A stretch of DNA of 64,000 nucleotides. Source: Rhizobium ecuadorense. GTDB lineage: Bacteria > Pseudomonadota > Alphaproteobacteria > Rhizobiales > Rhizobiaceae. The translations under genes were made by a program, and so were the position numbers. The stretch is from positions 186,001-250,000 of the forward strand of contig NZ_LFIO01001065.1 in NCBI RefSeq assembly GCF_001187535.1. The letters are read 5' to 3'. Numbering within the stretch: position 1 is the stretch's first letter; each line of letters opens with the position of its first letter. A model generated the notes under the pieces. The model ran no database searches. It had not been told where the DNA came from and saw only the letters and a list, made by a program, of their open reading frames with translations. This document shows, piece after piece, positions 45,444 to 54,963 of this stretch.

Positions 45444-46412
45444 TCACTCGTGCGCAAGCGACATTTTTCCCGATGCAAATTGGCGATCGTAGAAAATCCG
45501 CACCGATAGAACAACGCCGGCGATCAGGACGACCACCCCGGCGATTTCGATCGGGGTCGGCCAGCGAGCATGCACGACCAGTCCGCCGATGACACCGAAG
45601 GCTGTTTCCGAAACGATCAATTGCGCAGCCAAGGCGACGGGCAGGCTCCGTGATGCAATGTTCCAGGCCCAGACGCCGCCTACCGTTGCCATCAGCGCGA
45701 AGGATGCACCCCAAATAAATAGGTTGCCGGCGGCACTCCAGCCGAATCCCAATGCTGGAAGCTGGAACAAGTCCATCGCGGCGCCGACGGGATAGAAGAC
45801 AAGCATCAAGACGCCACCTCCGACCAATATCAGGGCCGACCACACGCCGGAGGGCATTTCTGGTCGGGCAGCGAGTGCAGCCTGATTGGCGAGAGCGAAC
45901 CAGACCCAAAGCCCCACGGCAGCCAGCGCCAGCGGCACGCCAACCCACAGGGATTCGACGGAGTTCAATCCTTCAGCCGTGAATGCCGTGCCATTGACGA
46001 GGATAAGGCCGACCAGCACCAGCGCCAAGGGCATCACAAGGGATCGCCACGGCAATGATCCCTGACGCTGATTGCCAATGACCATCAACACGATCGGCAC
46101 CAGACCGAGAAAGGCCGGAGCGATGACGGGGCCGGCAAAGACGGCCGCTCCGGTCACCGTCAGGAAGTAGCCGACATATCCGACGAAGGCGAGCCAGATG
46201 GCCTGCAGACAGTTCCGAAGCGTGAGATGGCGCATTGCGCCTTTCTGCGAAAACAGAATGTAAAGCCCGACGAGAGCCGAGACGACATGACGGATGAGGG
46301 CAAAATCAAAGGTGGAATAGTCACCGATGATGAATGGCACGATAAAATTGAGCGAGAAGGCAAAGGCCGCAAAGAGTGCGGCCGACACGCCGACATAGAA
46401 GAGTCTGTCCAT
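45444..46412 (-). CDS. EamA/DMT family transporter
   Basis: A ten-helix membrane transporter of 322 residues with two EamA-like halves (about 8-135 and 155-300). Short cytoplasmic loops alternate with hydrophobic stretches such as LAFVGYVGYFLTVTGAAVFAG, seen partly, and a C-terminal basic/His tail. DMT proteins usually export amino acids or metabolites. ATG 46412 gives MDRLFYVGVSA; the frame is open further up but without hydrophobic family sequence. It is divergent from a LysR gene that likely controls it. Confidence 0.9.
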   Translation of the reverse strand: MDRLFYVGVSAALFAAFAFSLNFIVPFIIGDYSTFDFALIRHVVSALVGLYILFSQKGAMRHLTLRNCLQAIWLAFVGYVGYFLTVTGAAVFAGPVIAPAFLGLVPIVLMVIGNQRQGSLPWRSLVMPLALVLVGLILVNGTAFTAEGLNSVESLWVGVPLALAAVGLWVWFALANQAALAARPEMPSGVWSALILVGGGVLMLVFYPVGAAMDLFQLPALGFGWSAAGNLFIWGASFALMATVGGVWAWNIASRSLPVALAAQLIVSETAFGVIGGLVVHARWPTPIEIAGVVVLIAGVVLSVRIFYDRQFASGKMSLAHE

Positions 46413-46713
46413 AATCTTCACCCTTTTGAAGTTGCGTCCTGGACCTTTGATCGTCGTGACGCCCGGCAGATTCGATTGACATTCAGGCAAGACACTCGAT
46501 CGAATGGGTGAAAATTTACCGGCTACGGGCCTGGGCCGGTACCCGGTGAAAATGAGAGCCACCCTCTCGATGCGCCTGGGATCGTCATCGGGTCGTCATC
46601 GGGTCGTCTGGCGATCTGCGTCGTCGAGGCCCGAGGTGAACGGTGGAACCGCCTATTCAGCAGAACCGATTTCTCCTATCCTGAACAGAGAGGCTTCTAA
46701 CCATCGGGGCATT
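46413..46713. promoter_or_regulatory. Divergent EamA / LysR control region
   Basis: About 300 bp without a gene. It includes an inverted repeat ATTCGAT (46470-46476) and ATCGAAT (46499-46505), 22 bp apart, which could be a LysR recognition or activation site. A direct repeat ATCGGGTCGTC around 46586-46611 is also present. Confidence 0.45.
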
Positions 46714-47628
46714 ATGGATCGGCTTGATGCAATGCGGGTTCTGCTTGCGGTGGTTGACGCCGGGAGCTTGTCGGCGGGTAGCCGGAAGCTCAACGCACCG
46801 CTGCCGAGCGTCAGCCGCAAGGTCGCCGATCTGGAGCGATATCTCGGCACAAACCTCATCATCCGAACAAGCCGCAACCTGCAGCTCACCGATGCCGGTC
46901 GCGACTATGTCGACGCGGCGCGCAAGATTATCGCCGATCTGGAGGAGGTCGAACGCAGGGCGTCAGGCGAGTATCAGACGCCGCGGGGACTGCTGACCAT
47001 CACGATGCCGATCGAGTTTGGCCACCGGTATGTCCTGCCGATTGCACTCGACTTCATGAACAAGCATCCGCAAGTGATATTGAACGTTCTTTCACTCGAC
47101 CGCTCTGTTCATCTGGTCAATGAGCAGGTCGATGTCGCCATCCGACTTGGTGAGTTGGAAGACAGTTCGCTCTACGCCGTCAAGGCCGGTGAGTTCCGTC
47201 TGTTGACCTGCGCAAGCCCCGCCTATCTGGAACGGCATGGCCTTCCTCAACATCCGACCGAACTTGCCAATCACGATGGGATCATGTTCCACAAGCGGTC
47301 GTTCTTTTGGAGTTTCGAGATCGACGGGAAGCCCGTCGAAATCCTGCCGCGGAGCCGGATCGAGGTGAACACGGCGGCCAATTGCGTCGCCGCCGCGCTC
47401 GGGGGAGCCGGGATCGCCCGCCTCTTCGACTATCAAGTTCCGGAGGAAGTATCCTCGGGCGCGCTTGTGCAGATCTTGAAGGACTATGACGGCGGGCCCA
47501 AGCCGGTCAACATCGTCTATTCGCGCCAGGGCTTGCTCGCCCTCAAGGTGCGTGCCTTCATCGATTGGGCGCTCCCCCGGCTTCGCGCGGTTTGCAGCAA
47601 CTATGGTGATGTGCCTTCACCCGAATGA
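46714..47628 (+). CDS. LysR family transcriptional regulator
   Basis: A 304-residue activator/repressor. The N-terminal winged helix is MDRLDAMRVLLAVVDAGSLSAGSRKLN, shown as MRVLLAVVDAGSLSAGSRKL, with PSVSRKVADLERYLGTNLI and TDAGRDY. The C-terminal co-inducer domain (about 90-300) belongs to the group that resembles PecT/CrgA (RGLLTITMPIEFGHRYVLP). ATG 46714 is the family start; longer frames are not. The divergent EamA transporter gene is the likely target. Confidence 0.92.
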   Translation: MDRLDAMRVLLAVVDAGSLSAGSRKLNAPLPSVSRKVADLERYLGTNLIIRTSRNLQLTDAGRDYVDAARKIIADLEEVERRASGEYQTPRGLLTITMPIEFGHRYVLPIALDFMNKHPQVILNVLSLDRSVHLVNEQVDVAIRLGELEDSSLYAVKAGEFRLLTCASPAYLERHGLPQHPTELANHDGIMFHKRSFFWSFEIDGKPVEILPRSRIEVNTAANCVAAALGGAGIARLFDYQVPEEVSSGALVQILKDYDGGPKPVNIVYSRQGLLALKVRAFIDWALPRLRAVCSNYGDVPSPE

Positions 47629-47657
47629 AGCTCGCACTTCCTCGACCGTCTTCCGCG

Positions 47658-47879
47658 TCAACGAACGACGCGGTCGACCTGTGCCTGAAGGCGAGGGCCG
47701 ATCAGCAGGATGGCGGGGATGACGATGAGATAGGCAATGCTCCACGAGCGGAGCCATGTCAGGGCGAATCCCTTCGAGAAGCCCAGATTGAGCGCGAGCA
47801 GTGTAAAAGAGATCAGCCCTGTCGTTACGATGCCCATCGATAGAGCGAAGACGATCTTGCGTTTGAAATCCGTGTTCAT
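47658..47879 (-). CDS. DUF2798 family protein
   Basis: A 73-residue membrane protein with two transmembrane helices (about 8-28 and 45-65) and a conserved Arg/Lys after the N-terminus (MNTDFKRKIVFALSMG). The pattern matches DUF2798, whose function is unknown. ATG 47879. It is convergent with the LysR gene and only 29 bp from it. Confidence 0.75.
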   Translation of the reverse strand: MNTDFKRKIVFALSMGIVTTGLISFTLLALNLGFSKGFALTWLRSWSIAYLIVIPAILLIGPRLQAQVDRVVR

Positions 47880-48307
47880 GTCGGTCTCCCGGCTGGATGT
47901 GAAAGCGGGATCGCTTCAACGGTTACGATCCCCGATTAGCGTTTTGAAGGTCGCGCAATTCCGGCGCCGGCGGTAGCGAGAGAAGCCGAGAGGCAGCCTC
48001 TTGAACCCTGCAAGTTCTCAACGGCCGGGGAGCCGTTACACCGATCGTGAAAGGACAAACCGTCGTGTTGCGCGCGTGCGCCTTACGCTCTCGTCACTGA
48101 CGCATTCAGTGCGATAACACGCTGCTTTTCGACATCGTCAACAGCGATCCCGCTTCTCGCTTCCCTGCAGCGCGGCTGATCGAAAACGAGAGGCTCACTC
48201 TCGTTTCTGCTCGCTACCGGACCGGACTTGCGGAGCTCATCTTCCCGTCATCGCAGCCCAAACCTTGATCCAGGGCGGCGTCCACCAGGCCAACAAGGAG
48301 TATCTGA
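47880..48307. other. Gene-free stretch upstream of ohr
   Basis: About 430 bp without a called gene. It should hold the promoters of the DUF2798 gene and ohr. A plus-strand frame without ATG (about 48112-48270), reading DNTLLFDIVNSDPASRFPAA and on to FPSSQPKP-stop, has protein-like composition and may be the tail of a decayed gene. It is listed as a finding. No MarR-type (OhrR) gene is visible. Confidence 0.45.
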
Positions 48308-48715
48308 ATGTCGACAGTGATCTACACTGGCACCACCAACACCATCGGCGGCCGTGACGGTGCGTCTCGCAGTTCCGATGGGCGCCTCGATGTGAAACTA
48401 TCCCCGCCCGGTTCCTCGGGCCGGGGCACCAATCCCGAGCAGCTCTTCGCTGCGGGCTGGTCCGCCTGTTTCCTCGGCGCGATCGGAAGGGCTGCTGCCG
48501 AGCGCCAGCTCCGTGTGCCCGCCGACGCCGCCGTCGATGCCGAGATCGACCTGGTCTCGAGCGACGACGGCTATGTGCTGCAGGCGCGGCTGAATGCGAA
48601 GCTGCCGGGTATTGAGGCGGTCCTCGCCAAGTCCCTGGTCGAGCGTGCTCACCAGCTCTGCCCTTATTCCAAGGCCACTCGCGGCAACATTGCCGTCGAA
48701 CTCAACGTCGCTTGA
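48308..48715 (+). CDS. ohr: Organic hydroperoxide resistance protein
   Basis: A thiol-dependent peroxidase that reduces organic hydroperoxides, 135 residues. The two redox cysteines are Cys54 in GWSACFLGAIG and Cys118 in QLCPYSKATRGN. The conserved Arg lies in the GRDGASRS stretch near residue 18. This distinguishes Ohr from OsmC. No adjacent ohrR repressor is seen, which is unusual, since Ohr is normally paired with one. ATG 48308 follows AAGGAG. Confidence 0.94.
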   Translation: MSTVIYTGTTNTIGGRDGASRSSDGRLDVKLSPPGSSGRGTNPEQLFAAGWSACFLGAIGRAAAERQLRVPADAAVDAEIDLVSSDDGYVLQARLNAKLPGIEAVLAKSLVERAHQLCPYSKATRGNIAVELNVA

Positions 48716-48805
48716 TCGGGCCCCGAAGCGCCCTCCAACCCAACATCGCGCCAGCGTCCCGACATCTGTCGGTGATCTCCGGCGCGGCTACCAAAGGATT
48801 TTGTC

Positions 48806-49258
48806 ATGACCACGATCGCAAGAGCCCTCGCAACGGCAGTTTTACTGCTTGCCGCCGTCACACCCATCCATGCGCAAACGCCGCATCAAGCAGCCACGCA
48901 GTTTCTTCCCATCCAGAACGAGCCTGCGCCCAAGCTCTTCGTGGATCAGCCGCTTCCGGGACCGCTCGCGAAGAGAGCGGTGGCCATCATTCCCTATCGA
49001 ACCGAAAACTTCCGCATCCTGCCAATCTTCGGCGCCAGCGCCAGCGACGTCTCGCCGAGGGCCGGTCACCTTCATGTCAGCATTGACGACCTGCCTTGGC
49101 GCTGGGCCGATGCCGGCGGTACCGGCGCTATCGTCCTGACCGGCCTGCCGACTGGCGAACACAAGGTGTTCATCGAAATCGCCACGCCGGAACACGAAGT
49201 GCTGGGCGGAGAGGTCGTGAAGTTCACCGTACCGGCGATCGACAGCGCGCATCCTTAG
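48806..49258 (+). CDS. Secreted DUF6130 family protein
   Basis: A 150-residue protein with a signal peptide (TTIARALATAVLLLAAVTPIHAQ) and one beta-rich domain. The recognisable family core is GHLHVSIDDLPWRWADAGG near residues 88-106 and TGLPTGEHKVFIEIATPEHEVL, shown here in part. I associate it with DUF6130; its role is unknown. It follows ohr by 90 bp and may be co-transcribed with it, which hints at a stress-linked role. Confidence 0.7.
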   Translation: MTTIARALATAVLLLAAVTPIHAQTPHQAATQFLPIQNEPAPKLFVDQPLPGPLAKRAVAIIPYRTENFRILPIFGASASDVSPRAGHLHVSIDDLPWRWADAGGTGAIVLTGLPTGEHKVFIEIATPEHEVLGGEVVKFTVPAIDSAHP

Positions 49259-49409
49259 AGGTCTATTCTATGTAGGGGCGAATGAGAGACCTCCGCGTTG
49301 AGCCGGAAGCTGCTGGCAATGGCGTTTGCTGCTTGATCCCGTTTTCTCACAGCCCTTGACGGGTGCCTGCCATCGCTTACTCTGCCAAATCATCCTCCGG
49401 AGCATTTCC

Positions 49410-50051
49410 ATGACGCAGTCCCTGGTCTTCGGCGCTTTCCTAGCGGCGCTCTTCTACGTGCTCATCCCCGGACCCGCCTTCCTGCAGTTGCTCGGCATCG
49501 GCGCCGGGCAGGGCCGCAAGGCCGGCGCTTTGTTCATGATGGGGCATCTGGTCGGGGATCTCATCTGGTCGTCGCTGGCGCTGATCGCGATCGTCGGCGC
49601 GAAGACGATCGGGACCTTCGTCTTCGACCTGCTCGGGCTTGCCTGCGGTTTCTATCTCGCCTGGATCGGCTGGAGCGCCGTCAATGCCAAGCCGAAAGCG
49701 GAAGGGCAGGCACTGGTCGTGGTCGAGCGGCCGTTTCGCCGTGGGCTGATCTTCGGCGTCACCAATCCGAAGGGCTATCCGGTGGCGCTCGCCACCTTCA
49801 CCGCGCTGGTCGCGGGTTCGGCTGGGGCGCTTGATTTCGAGGCGCTGCCGATGCTTCTCGGCGTGTCCTTCGTCGGTTTCGTGACGGCCGACATCATCCT
49901 GATCGGTGTCATCGGCGCCGGCGCGGTTCGCCGCTTCTATCGCGCGCAGGAGCGGCTGATCGTGCGCTGCTCCGGCGTCCTCTTCATGGGTTTTGCCGCT
50001 CAGGCACTCTGGCACGCAACGCCGGGCCTCATCAGCTGGCGCAAGGCGTAA
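49410..50051 (+). CDS. LysE family translocator
   Basis: A membrane exporter of 213 residues with six predicted helices. It shows LFYVLIPGPAFLQLLGIGAGQGRKAG at the N-terminus (family PGP motif), GACGFYLAWIGW-like TM3 and a GVTNPKGYPVALATF block (NPK). ATG 49410 follows CCGGAGCATTTCC. This is the second LysE protein of the window; the two are not close copies. Its substrate is unknown. Confidence 0.9.
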   Translation: MTQSLVFGAFLAALFYVLIPGPAFLQLLGIGAGQGRKAGALFMMGHLVGDLIWSSLALIAIVGAKTIGTFVFDLLGLACGFYLAWIGWSAVNAKPKAEGQALVVVERPFRRGLIFGVTNPKGYPVALATFTALVAGSAGALDFEALPMLLGVSFVGFVTADIILIGVIGAGAVRRFYRAQERLIVRCSGVLFMGFAAQALWHATPGLISWRKA

Positions 50052-50056
50052 TTTAG

Positions 50057-50488
50057 CTAGCTATCCAGGAAATTGACGATTGATTTGAGCGTCTGGACCT
50101 CATCGGGATCGCCGATCGACGTGGCGATCTGCAGCTGATTTTTGTAATAATCGAGAAAATTGAAGCTGGTGCCGTCGGTGACGCTGGAGAGATCGATGAC
50201 GTTGCCGAGCGGATCGATGGCGTGCATCGGCAGCGGCTCGGAGATCGCAGCGTAGGTGCTCTGATCGATCAGGCCGCTGTCGAAACCCTGACGCGCGTAA
50301 TTGCGCAATTCACCAGGGCTGACCGCGGTGAAATCCGGCCCTTCGTCACTATCGTCTTTGATCTGGAACGAGGCCGAGGCCGGAGCTCTGGTCTCGATTT
50401 CAATATCAGAGGTCTTCGAAGCTTTTGCGTTATTGGGATTGTTTTTAAATAGCAAACTCTGAGAAGACCGCACAGAAAAAATTTCCAT
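50057..50488 (-). CDS. Orphan hypothetical protein
   Basis: A 143-residue acidic protein that I do not recognise. No signal peptide or helix. The N-terminal 50 residues are polar and probably disordered (SLLFKNNPNNAKASKTS). The C-terminal part is more ordered: ELRNYARQGFDSGLIDQSTY, seen in part, FNFLDYYKNQLQIA and VQTLKSIVNFLDS. ATG 50488 follows AAGGGGAC. Lower GC than its neighbours. It is convergent with the LysE gene and divergent from the M3 peptidase gene. Confidence 0.6.
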   Translation of the reverse strand: MEIFSVRSSQSLLFKNNPNNAKASKTSDIEIETRAPASASFQIKDDSDEGPDFTAVSPGELRNYARQGFDSGLIDQSTYAAISEPLPMHAIDPLGNVIDLSSVTDGTSFNFLDYYKNQLQIATSIGDPDEVQTLKSIVNFLDS

Positions 50489-50698
50489 GGCGCATGTCCC
50501 CTTACAGGAAGAATATGGGGAAACTAGCGCTTGCGCGTGATTCGCGTCAATCGTTAACAAATGGTTAATTCTCGCGCGTCAATTTTTGTCCACCAGATTT
50601 GGCGGGTGGGGCGAAAGGCGCTTGCCTGCAACATACCAATTCCCGGGTGGCTCTCCTATATTGACGATCCACCTGCATGCCAAAAAGGAATTTCTCCG

Positions 50699-52786
50699 AT
50701 GTCTTCTCCCCGTGATTTCAATCCGGCGCTGGTCAACTGGGACGGTCTTCACGGCCTGCCGCGTTTCGATGCTCTCGACGACGGCGATTTTGCCGCCGCC
50801 TTCGAAGCGGCGCTGGCCGCCCATGAAAGCGAGATCGACGAGATCGCCGGAAATAGTGAGGCGCCGACATTCGACAATACGGTCACGGCGCTGGAGATTG
50901 CCGGCGATGCGCTGTCGCGCGTTTCGGCGCTGTTCTGGAACAAGGCCGGCGCGCATACCAATGATGTGATCCAGGCGCTGGAGCGGGAAATCTCGCCGAA
51001 GATGTCGCGCCATTATTCGAAGATCGGCATGAATGCCGCGCTTTTTGCCCGCATCGATACGCTCTGGGAAAAACGCGAGAGCCTCGGCCTGACGCTCGAA
51101 CAGACACGCGTGCTGGAGCGCCACTGGAAAGGCTTCGTCAAATCGGGCGCCAAGCTCGGGAAGGCCGAGCAGGAGAAGCTCGCCGGGATCAATGAAAAGC
51201 TTGCCGGCCTCGCCACGCAATTCGGCCAGAACGTGCTGGCCGACGAGAAGGCCTGGGCGCTTACGCTTTCCGACGGAGCCGAGCTCGACGGGCTGCCGGA
51301 ATTTCTGCGCGACGCAATGGCGGCGGCTGCGCGCGAACGCGGCGACGAGGACAAATATGCGGTGACGCTGTCGCGCTCGATCATCGAGCCGTTCCTGACC
51401 TTTTCGGAGCGCCGCGATCTGCGCGAGCAGGCTTTCAAGGCGTGGGTGGCGCGCGGCGAAAATGACGGCGAGACGGATAATCGCGCCGTCATCGGCCAGA
51501 CGCTGGCGCTGCGCCATCAAGTGGCGAGCCTGCTCGGTTACGGCAATTTCGCCGAGCTGAAGCTCGACAACACGATGGCGAAGACCGCCGAGGCGGTGAA
51601 CGATCTGCTCAAGGCCGTCTGGGCGCGGGCGGTGAAACGCGCCGGCGAGGAGGAGGTCGATATATCAGCGCTGATCGCCGAGGAGGGGCGTAACCACGAG
51701 GTGATGCCCTGGGACTGGCGCCACTACGCCGAAAAGATCCGGGCGCGGAAATTCGATTTCTCCGAGGCCGAGCTCAAGCCCTATCTGCAGCTGGAGAAGA
51801 TCATCGAGGCCTGCTTCGACGTGGCCGGGCGGCTGTTCGGTATCCGCGCCGTCGAGAAGAAGGGCGTGGCCGCCTATCACCCGGATGTCCGGGTCTTTGA
51901 AATCCGGGACCGCGAAGACCGGTTGGTCGCGCTGTTCCTCGGCGATTATTTCGCCCGCGGCTCGAAACGATCCGGCGCCTGGATGAGCTCGCTGCAATCG
52001 CAGCACAAGCTCGAACTGAAGACGGGCCGCCATGGCGAGCTGCCGATCATCTATAATATCTGCAACTTCGCCAAACCGGCGGAGGGCAAGCCGGCGCTGC
52101 TGTCGCTCGATGATGCCCGCACGCTGTTCCACGAATTCGGCCACGCGCTGCACGGCATGCTGTCGAATGTCACCTACCCTTCCGTCTCCGGCACTGGCGT
52201 CTCGCGCGATTTCGTCGAGCTGCCGTCGCAGCTCTACGAACACTGGCTGACGGTGCCCGCTATTCTGAAGCGTTATGCCGTGCATGTCGAAACCGGCGAG
52301 CCGATGCCGCAGGCGCTGCTCGACAAGGTGCTGGCGGCGCGCACCTTCAATGCCGGCTTCAACACCGTCGAGTTCACCTCGTCGGCGCTTGTTGATATGG
52401 CGTTTCACACGCGGGAAGCGGTTGCGGATCCGATGGCGGTGCAGGCGGAGGTGCTGGCCGAGATCGGCATGCCGAAATCGATCGTCATGCGCCACGCGAC
52501 GCCGCACTTCCAGCACATCTTTTCCGGCGGCTATTCGGCCGGCTATTACTCCTACATGTGGTCGGAGGTGCTCGATGCCGACGCCTTTGCCGCCTTCGAG
52601 GAGACGGGAGACGCCTTCAACGGCGAGATGGCGCGCAAGCTCAAGGAAAACATCTATTCCGTCGGCGGCTCGGTCGATCCGGAAGATGCCTACAAGGCCT
52701 TCCGCGGCAAGCTGCCGAGCCCGGATGCGATGCTGGTCAAAAAGGGACTTTCGACCTTCGAGGAATTGACAGGCAGCGACGCCTAA
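50699..52786 (+). CDS. M3 family metallopeptidase (oligopeptidase A/Dcp type)
   Basis: A zinc oligopeptidase of 695 residues. The active site is TLFHEFGHALHGML near residue 480 (HExxH), and the third ligand Glu is in the downstream DFVELPSQLYEHW. The C-terminal FSGGYSAGYYSYMWSEVLDADAFAAF, shown in part as GGYSAGYYSYMWSEV, is a hallmark of this clade. No signal peptide is present, so it is cytosolic and should degrade short peptides. ATG 50699 has AAAGGA before it. It ends in a terminator. Confidence 0.95.
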   Translation: MSSPRDFNPALVNWDGLHGLPRFDALDDGDFAAAFEAALAAHESEIDEIAGNSEAPTFDNTVTALEIAGDALSRVSALFWNKAGAHTNDVIQALEREISPKMSRHYSKIGMNAALFARIDTLWEKRESLGLTLEQTRVLERHWKGFVKSGAKLGKAEQEKLAGINEKLAGLATQFGQNVLADEKAWALTLSDGAELDGLPEFLRDAMAAAARERGDEDKYAVTLSRSIIEPFLTFSERRDLREQAFKAWVARGENDGETDNRAVIGQTLALRHQVASLLGYGNFAELKLDNTMAKTAEAVNDLLKAVWARAVKRAGEEEVDISALIAEEGRNHEVMPWDWRHYAEKIRARKFDFSEAELKPYLQLEKIIEACFDVAGRLFGIRAVEKKGVAAYHPDVRVFEIRDREDRLVALFLGDYFARGSKRSGAWMSSLQSQHKLELKTGRHGELPIIYNICNFAKPAEGKPALLSLDDARTLFHEFGHALHGMLSNVTYPSVSGTGVSRDFVELPSQLYEHWLTVPAILKRYAVHVETGEPMPQALLDKVLAARTFNAGFNTVEFTSSALVDMAFHTREAVADPMAVQAEVLAEIGMPKSIVMRHATPHFQHIFSGGYSAGYYSYMWSEVLDADAFAAFEETGDAFNGEMARKLKENIYSVGGSVDPEDAYKAFRGKLPSPDAMLVKKGLSTFEELTGSDA

Positions 52787-52809
52787 GACAATTTGATGAC
52801 ACGCTTCGA

Positions 52810-52841
52810 TGCGGCATGGCGGCAGCCATGCCGCAGCTTTT
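52810..52841 (+). terminator. Rho-independent terminator of the M3 peptidase gene
   Basis: An 11-bp perfect stem, TGCGGCATGGC at 52810-52820 with GCCATGCCGCA at 52825-52835 around GGCA, followed by GCTTTT. It lies 23 bp after the stop. Confidence 0.85.
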
Positions 52842-52943
52842 GCGCGTTCCCCTCTTTCGCAAACGCAAAAAAAACTGTATGGACGCCCCAAACCAATAGG
52901 CGCGTCCTCAAGAGCGTGCGCCGCAGCCTCAGAGATTTCACAT

Positions 52944-54764
52944 ATGGCACTTCGCAATATCGCGATCATCGCGCACGTTGACCATGGCAAGACGACCCTG
53001 GTGGATGAGCTTCTCAAGCAGTCCGGCTCGTTCCGCGAAAATCAGCGCGTAGCCGAACGCGTGATGGACTCGAACGATCTCGAAAAAGAACGCGGCATCA
53101 CCATTCTCGCCAAGGCGACCTCGGTCGAGTGGAAAGGTGTCCGCATCAACATCGTCGATACTCCCGGCCACGCCGACTTCGGCGGTGAGGTCGAGCGTAT
53201 TCTCTCGATGGTGGATGGCGCGATCGTTCTCGTCGATTCCTCCGAAGGTCCGATGCCGCAGACCAAGTTCGTCGTCTCCAAGGCGCTGAAGGTCGGCCTC
53301 CGCCCGATCGTCGCGATCAACAAGATCGACCGTCCGGACGGCCGCCACGAAGAAGTCATCAACGAAGTCTTCGATCTTTTCGCCAATCTCGACGCGACCG
53401 ACGAGCAGCTCGACTTCCCGATTCTCTACGGTTCAGGCCGCGACGGCTGGATGAACGTCAACCCGGAAGGGCCGAAGGATGAGGGCCTTGCGCCGCTTCT
53501 CGACCTGGTGCTCAAGCATGTTCCGGAGCCGACGGTCGAAGAAGGCCCGTTCCGCATGATCGGCACGATCCTCGAAGCCAACCCCTTCCTCGGCCGTATC
53601 ATCACCGGCCGCATCGCATCCGGCTCGATCAAGCCGAACCAGGCCGTCAAGGTTCTCGGCCAGGACGGCAAGCTGATCGAAACCGGCCGAATCTCCAAGA
53701 TTCTCGCCTTCCGCGGCATCGAGCGCACGGCGATCGACGAAGCGCATGCGGGCGACATCGTCGCAATCGCCGGCCTCTCCAAGGGGACCGTCGCCGACAC
53801 CTTCTGCGATCCGTCCGTCTCTGAAGCCATGAAGGCGCAGCCGATCGACCCGCCGACGGTTACCATGTCCTTCATCGTCAACGACAGCCCGCTGGCGGGT
53901 ACCGAAGGCGACAAGGTGACCTCGCGCGTCATCCGCGACCGTCTGTTCAAGGAAGCGGAAGGCAACGTCGCCCTGAAGATCGAAGAAGCCGAAGGCAAGG
54001 ATTCGTTCTACGTGTCCGGCCGCGGCGAACTTCAGCTCGCCGTTCTGATCGAAACCATGCGCCGCGAAGGCTTCGAGCTTGCTGTGTCGCGTCCGCGCGT
54101 CGTGATGCACAAGGATGAAAGCGGCCAGCTTCTGGAGCCGATCGAAGAAGTCGTCGTCGACGTCGACGAAGAACATTCCGGTGTCGTCGTCCAGAAGATG
54201 TCCGAGCGCAAGGCCGAAATGGTCGAGCTGCGTCCTTCGGGTGGCAACCGTCTTCGCCTGCGTTTCTACGCACCGACCCGTGGCCTGATCGGCTACCAGT
54301 CGGAGCTGCTGACGGATACGCGCGGCACGGCGATCATGAACCGCCTGTTCCACGACTACCAGCCCTACAAGGGTGTGATTGGTGGCCGCGTCAACGGCGT
54401 GCTGCTCGCCAATGCTGCCGGCGAAGCCGTCGCCTATGCGATGTTCAACCTGGAAGACCGCGGCCCGATGATCATCGAGCCGGGTGAAAAGGTCTATGCC
54501 GGCATGATCATCGGCATCCATACGCGCGACAACGACCTGGAAGTGAATGTCCTGAAGGGCAAGCAGCTCACCAACATCCGCGCCGCCGGTAAGGACGAAG
54601 CCGTCAAGCTGACGCCGCCGATCCGCATGACGCTCGATCGTGCGCTTTCCTGGATCCAGGAAGACGAACTGATGGAAGTGACGCCGAAGAATATTCGTCT
54701 GCGCAAGATGTATCTCGACGCAAACGATCGTAAGCGTTTCGAAAAGTCGAAAGCGGCTCTCTAA
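52944..54764 (+). CDS. typA: Translational GTPase TypA/BipA
   Basis: A ribosome-binding GTPase of 606 residues, involved in stress, cold growth and 50S assembly. G domain: [15 protein letters not shown] (G1), GITI (G2), DTPGHADFG (G3), NKIDRPD (G4). Later come the EF-G-like domain 2 and the BipA-specific C-terminal domain ([19 protein letters not shown], in part). The start is ATG 52944, [15 protein letters not shown]; upstream frames belong to noncoding sequence. It has its own terminator. Confidence 0.97.
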   Translation: MALRNIAIIAHVDHGKTTLVDELLKQSGSFRENQRVAERVMDSNDLEKERGITILAKATSVEWKGVRINIVDTPGHADFGGEVERILSMVDGAIVLVDSSEGPMPQTKFVVSKALKVGLRPIVAINKIDRPDGRHEEVINEVFDLFANLDATDEQLDFPILYGSGRDGWMNVNPEGPKDEGLAPLLDLVLKHVPEPTVEEGPFRMIGTILEANPFLGRIITGRIASGSIKPNQAVKVLGQDGKLIETGRISKILAFRGIERTAIDEAHAGDIVAIAGLSKGTVADTFCDPSVSEAMKAQPIDPPTVTMSFIVNDSPLAGTEGDKVTSRVIRDRLFKEAEGNVALKIEEAEGKDSFYVSGRGELQLAVLIETMRREGFELAVSRPRVVMHKDESGQLLEPIEEVVVDVDEEHSGVVVQKMSERKAEMVELRPSGGNRLRLRFYAPTRGLIGYQSELLTDTRGTAIMNRLFHDYQPYKGVIGGRVNGVLLANAAGEAVAYAMFNLEDRGPMIIEPGEKVYAGMIIGIHTRDNDLEVNVLKGKQLTNIRAAGKDEAVKLTPPIRMTLDRALSWIQEDELMEVTPKNIRLRKMYLDANDRKRFEKSKAAL

Positions 54765-54788
54765 AAGCTTTAGAAAGATGCCTTGAGA

Positions 54789-54814
54789 CCCCGGCCTTCG
54801 TGCCGGGGTTTTTT
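54789..54814 (+). terminator. Rho-independent terminator of typA
   Basis: CCCCGGC at 54789-54795 pairs with GCCGGGG at 54802-54808, followed by a run of six T. It lies 24 bp after the typA stop. Confidence 0.9.
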
Positions 54815-54963
54815 ATTGTGCGCTGCGCTGATTCCGACTTGTGACAATCGTTAAAAAAGCGTTAAATTTTATCTGTCGTCCACATATCAAGTCTGTGGGC
54901 AATCGATCACGATGCGCTGGCTGCATATGGTTAATTGCCTTCGGCGGGACCAGAGTAAACGTT

